Origin: Muribaculum sp.
Lineage (GTDB): Bacteria > Bacteroidota > Bacteroidia > Bacteroidales > Muribaculaceae
Direction of reading: 5' to 3'
Assembly (NCBI GenBank): GCA_009775095.1
Contig: VSOZ01000001.1
Location: 62,001 to 126,000 of the forward strand
Length of the DNA: 64,000 bases
Made by a program: the position numbers and the translations under genes. The notes under the pieces are model-generated. The model was not told where the DNA came from. It saw only the letters and a program-made list of their open reading frames with translations, and did not search any database. Position 1 is the stretch's first letter. Every line of letters starts with the position of its first letter. Positions 62,588 to 64,000 of this stretch are shown here, piece by piece.

Positions 62588-63325
62588 ATGGAAATCTTTT
62601 GGAACACGATCGCGGCCTACAATGCCGCAACCTGGCCTGCGCAGATCGGTTTCACGCTCGTGGCGGCCATGCTGCTTGTGCTACTCTACCTCCGTCCGAC
62701 GCCCGCAGTACGGATCGCCATGAAACTCTTCATGGCGTTTCTCAACTTCTGGATCGCCGGAGTCTATTACATGATCTATTGCCGTCCGCGCGAATATCAC
62801 GGCATGCTGGCGCTTTTCTGGGCCATAATGGGTGGAATATGGATCTATGAGCTGCTGGTGAAGCACGCCTCGCTCGAACGCACCGGCCAGCACAACGCAT
62901 TCGCTATCCTGCTCCTTGTCATGCCGTTGATATATCCACTCTGCTCGCTGGCGCTGGGCCACGAATTCCCCATAATGACCTCGCCCGTCATGCCCTGTTC
63001 GGTGGCGGTCTTCACCATCGGACTGATGCTCGCCTTCTCGGAGCGGGTCAATATCGTGCTGGCGATGTTCCTCTGCCACTGGGCACTCATCGGTCTGTCG
63101 AAAGTCTACTTCTTCGGCATCCCCGAAGACTACCTGCTGGCGTGCAGCACCATACCTGCACTCTACATCTTCTTTCGGGAGTATGTCCGAAGCAACGCCG
63201 ACCGGCCGATGAAACCCTCGGCCCATGTGCTCGATGCGTTGCTCATTACGCTGTGCCTGGTCATCGGCATCTTCTTTACTTTCACGTTATTGCACCAGCT
63301 TGACCTATTCACTCGAATCATCTGA
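62588..63325 (+). CDS. DUF6064-like membrane protein
   Basis: 245 aa, about seven membrane segments; the sequence pattern (FWNTIAAYNAATWPAQIG, FLNFWIAGVYYMIYC, FWAIMGGIWIYELLV) fits the DUF6064 family. Function unknown. It lies 3 bases after the ThrE small subunit and before the btuD remnant, so it belongs to the GC-rich inserted segment. Confidence 0.75.
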   Translation: MEIFWNTIAAYNAATWPAQIGFTLVAAMLLVLLYLRPTPAVRIAMKLFMAFLNFWIAGVYYMIYCRPREYHGMLALFWAIMGGIWIYELLVKHASLERTGQHNAFAILLLVMPLIYPLCSLALGHEFPIMTSPVMPCSVAVFTIGLMLAFSERVNIVLAMFLCHWALIGLSKVYFFGIPEDYLLACSTIPALYIFFREYVRSNADRPMKPSAHVLDALLITLCLVIGIFFTFTLLHQLDLFTRII

Positions 63326-63330
63326 TTTAT

Positions 63331-63540
63331 ATGCGCATGCTCAAACAAATATTTTACCGTTGCAATGGACTCGAGCCGATAAACCGGCACATCACTCGAT
63401 ATAGCCTTTATAGTCCTTTTCCCGGACAACCGGTTCTGTTGACCGAGGAGATGCGTCGGAGCGACTGCATTGAACGGCTCTTCCGAAATAATTGCGTGAC
63501 GTTCGATATCATAACAGGTTTCATTAAAGTAAAGCAATGA
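63331..63540 (+). pseudogene. Remnant of a second btuD 3' end
   Basis: The last 35 codons (TEEMRRSDCIERLFRNNCVTF onward) closely match the end of the intact BtuD at 60550-61305. Upstream, from about 63395, the DNA still resembles btuD but in a shifted frame, so the 69-codon ORF is not a real gene. The remnant is AT-richer than btuD and overlaps the DUF2284 gene by 4 bases, as a real btuD would. Confidence 0.8.
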
Positions 63541-64000
63541 AAAAAGGATATGTAACAGAGAATTTCACGGCAAATATAAGCGTGGACGAATACATTTCAC
63601 GCTTCCGAGACGAAAAACGTTTTGTCGAATTTTGCAAACAATGCCCCAACTACGGTAATAGTTGGGGATGTCCGCCGTTCGATTTCGATACCGGAGAATT
63701 TCTGCGCCAATACAAGTATGCCTATCTTATAGCTACCAAAATTGTTCCTATCGAAAAAGGCATCCCGATAGACAAATCACAAGAGTTAATCAGGCCTGAA
63801 CGAATCAGGGTAGAAAAAGAACTGTTGAAACTGGAACTCAGATTCGGAGGTCGGGCATTCGCCTATGTCGGCAAGTGTTTATATTGTCACGGTGCGGAAT
63901 GTGCCCGCAAGTGCAACCGTCCTTGTCTGCATCCGGACAAAGTACGTCCCTCGCTTGAAGCATTCGGGTTCGATATAGCACGTACTCTCTCGGAACTTTT
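63537..64000 (+). CDS. DUF2284 predicted metal-binding protein (truncated by window end)
   Basis: At least 154 codons, starting MKKGYVTENFTANI and running off the end. Cysteine motifs: CKQCPNYGNSWGCPP near residue 34 and KCLYCHGAECARKCNRPC near residue 120, the signature of DUF2284 predicted metal-binding proteins. Iron-sulfur or zinc binding is likely. Its position after btuD-like sequence under the riboswitch suggests a corrinoid-related function such as reduction or handling. AT-rich like the first lipoprotein genes. Confidence 0.82.
   Translation, partial: MKKGYVTENFTANISVDEYISRFRDEKRFVEFCKQCPNYGNSWGCPPFDFDTGEFLRQYKYAYLIATKIVPIEKGIPIDKSQELIRPERIRVEKELLKLELRFGGRAFAYVGKCLYCHGAECARKCNRPCLHPDKVRPSLEAFGFDIARTLSEL

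Overview
The window looks like a Bacteroidales chromosome carrying an integrative conjugative element (ICE) or a closely related conjugative element. Evidence: Bacteroides-type tra genes (TraJ/K/L/M/N/O-like, VirD4-type coupling ATPase), lipoproteins with Bacteroidetes lipoboxes, -7 boxes of the TAnnTTTG type, and the Bacteroidetes-specific vitamin B12 pair BtuG/BtuB. Genus cannot be fixed from sequence alone; Bacteroides, Parabacteroides and Alistipes all fit. No rRNA, tRNA, CRISPR array, relaxase, VirB4 ATPase or element end was seen, so the element continues beyond the window, at least to the left.

Layout. (1) 1-10,182, + strand: the distal part of a transfer operon, interleaved with two DNA methyltransferases and closed by a strong terminator. 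(2) 10,247-16,774, - strand: a DUF1016/PDDEXK nuclease gene carrying two inserted palindromes, small accessory genes, and a partition block (parA, a ribbon-helix-helix gene, parB). (3) 16,775-25,277, - strand: a very large DNA methylase/SF2 helicase gene cut in two inside its DExH box by a three-recombinase RIT element with 30-bp terminal inverted repeats. (4) 25,866-26,770, - strand: two accessory genes. (5) 27,093-30,327, + strand: an AbiE toxin-antitoxin pair behind two inverted-repeat operators, run together with a Dph6-like ATPase and a cobalamin adenosyltransferase. (6) 30,476-47,335: an M23 peptidase (-), then a long + strand operon of transfer accessory genes (DUF4099-like, TOPRIM, PH-domain, secreted proteins, peptidoglycan hydrolases, SSB, ArdC). 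One gene there is split at a run of nine A. (7) 47,343-49,358, - strand: four accessory genes. (8) 49,874-64,000, + strand: a cobalamin riboswitch followed by three surface lipoproteins, btuG, btuB, btuF, btuC, btuD, a two-part ThrE exporter, a DUF6064 membrane protein, a decayed btuD 3' remnant and a DUF2284 gene.

How it fits together: regions 1 and 6 supply the conjugation channel, cell-wall openers, DNA processing and anti-restriction; region 2 supplies stabilisation; regions 5 and 8 are B12 capture and adenosylation cargo under riboswitch and AbiE-linked control. The most unusual signal is a family of six leader sequences on - strand accessory genes. Each has a short hairpin whose stem sequence differs from copy to copy but stays paired, followed by a GGGA(A)-A-rich tract before the start codon. 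These look like a shared cis-acting RNA. Other leads are the RIT insertion, the poly(A) frameshift site and the mosaic B12 operon with its btuD scar.
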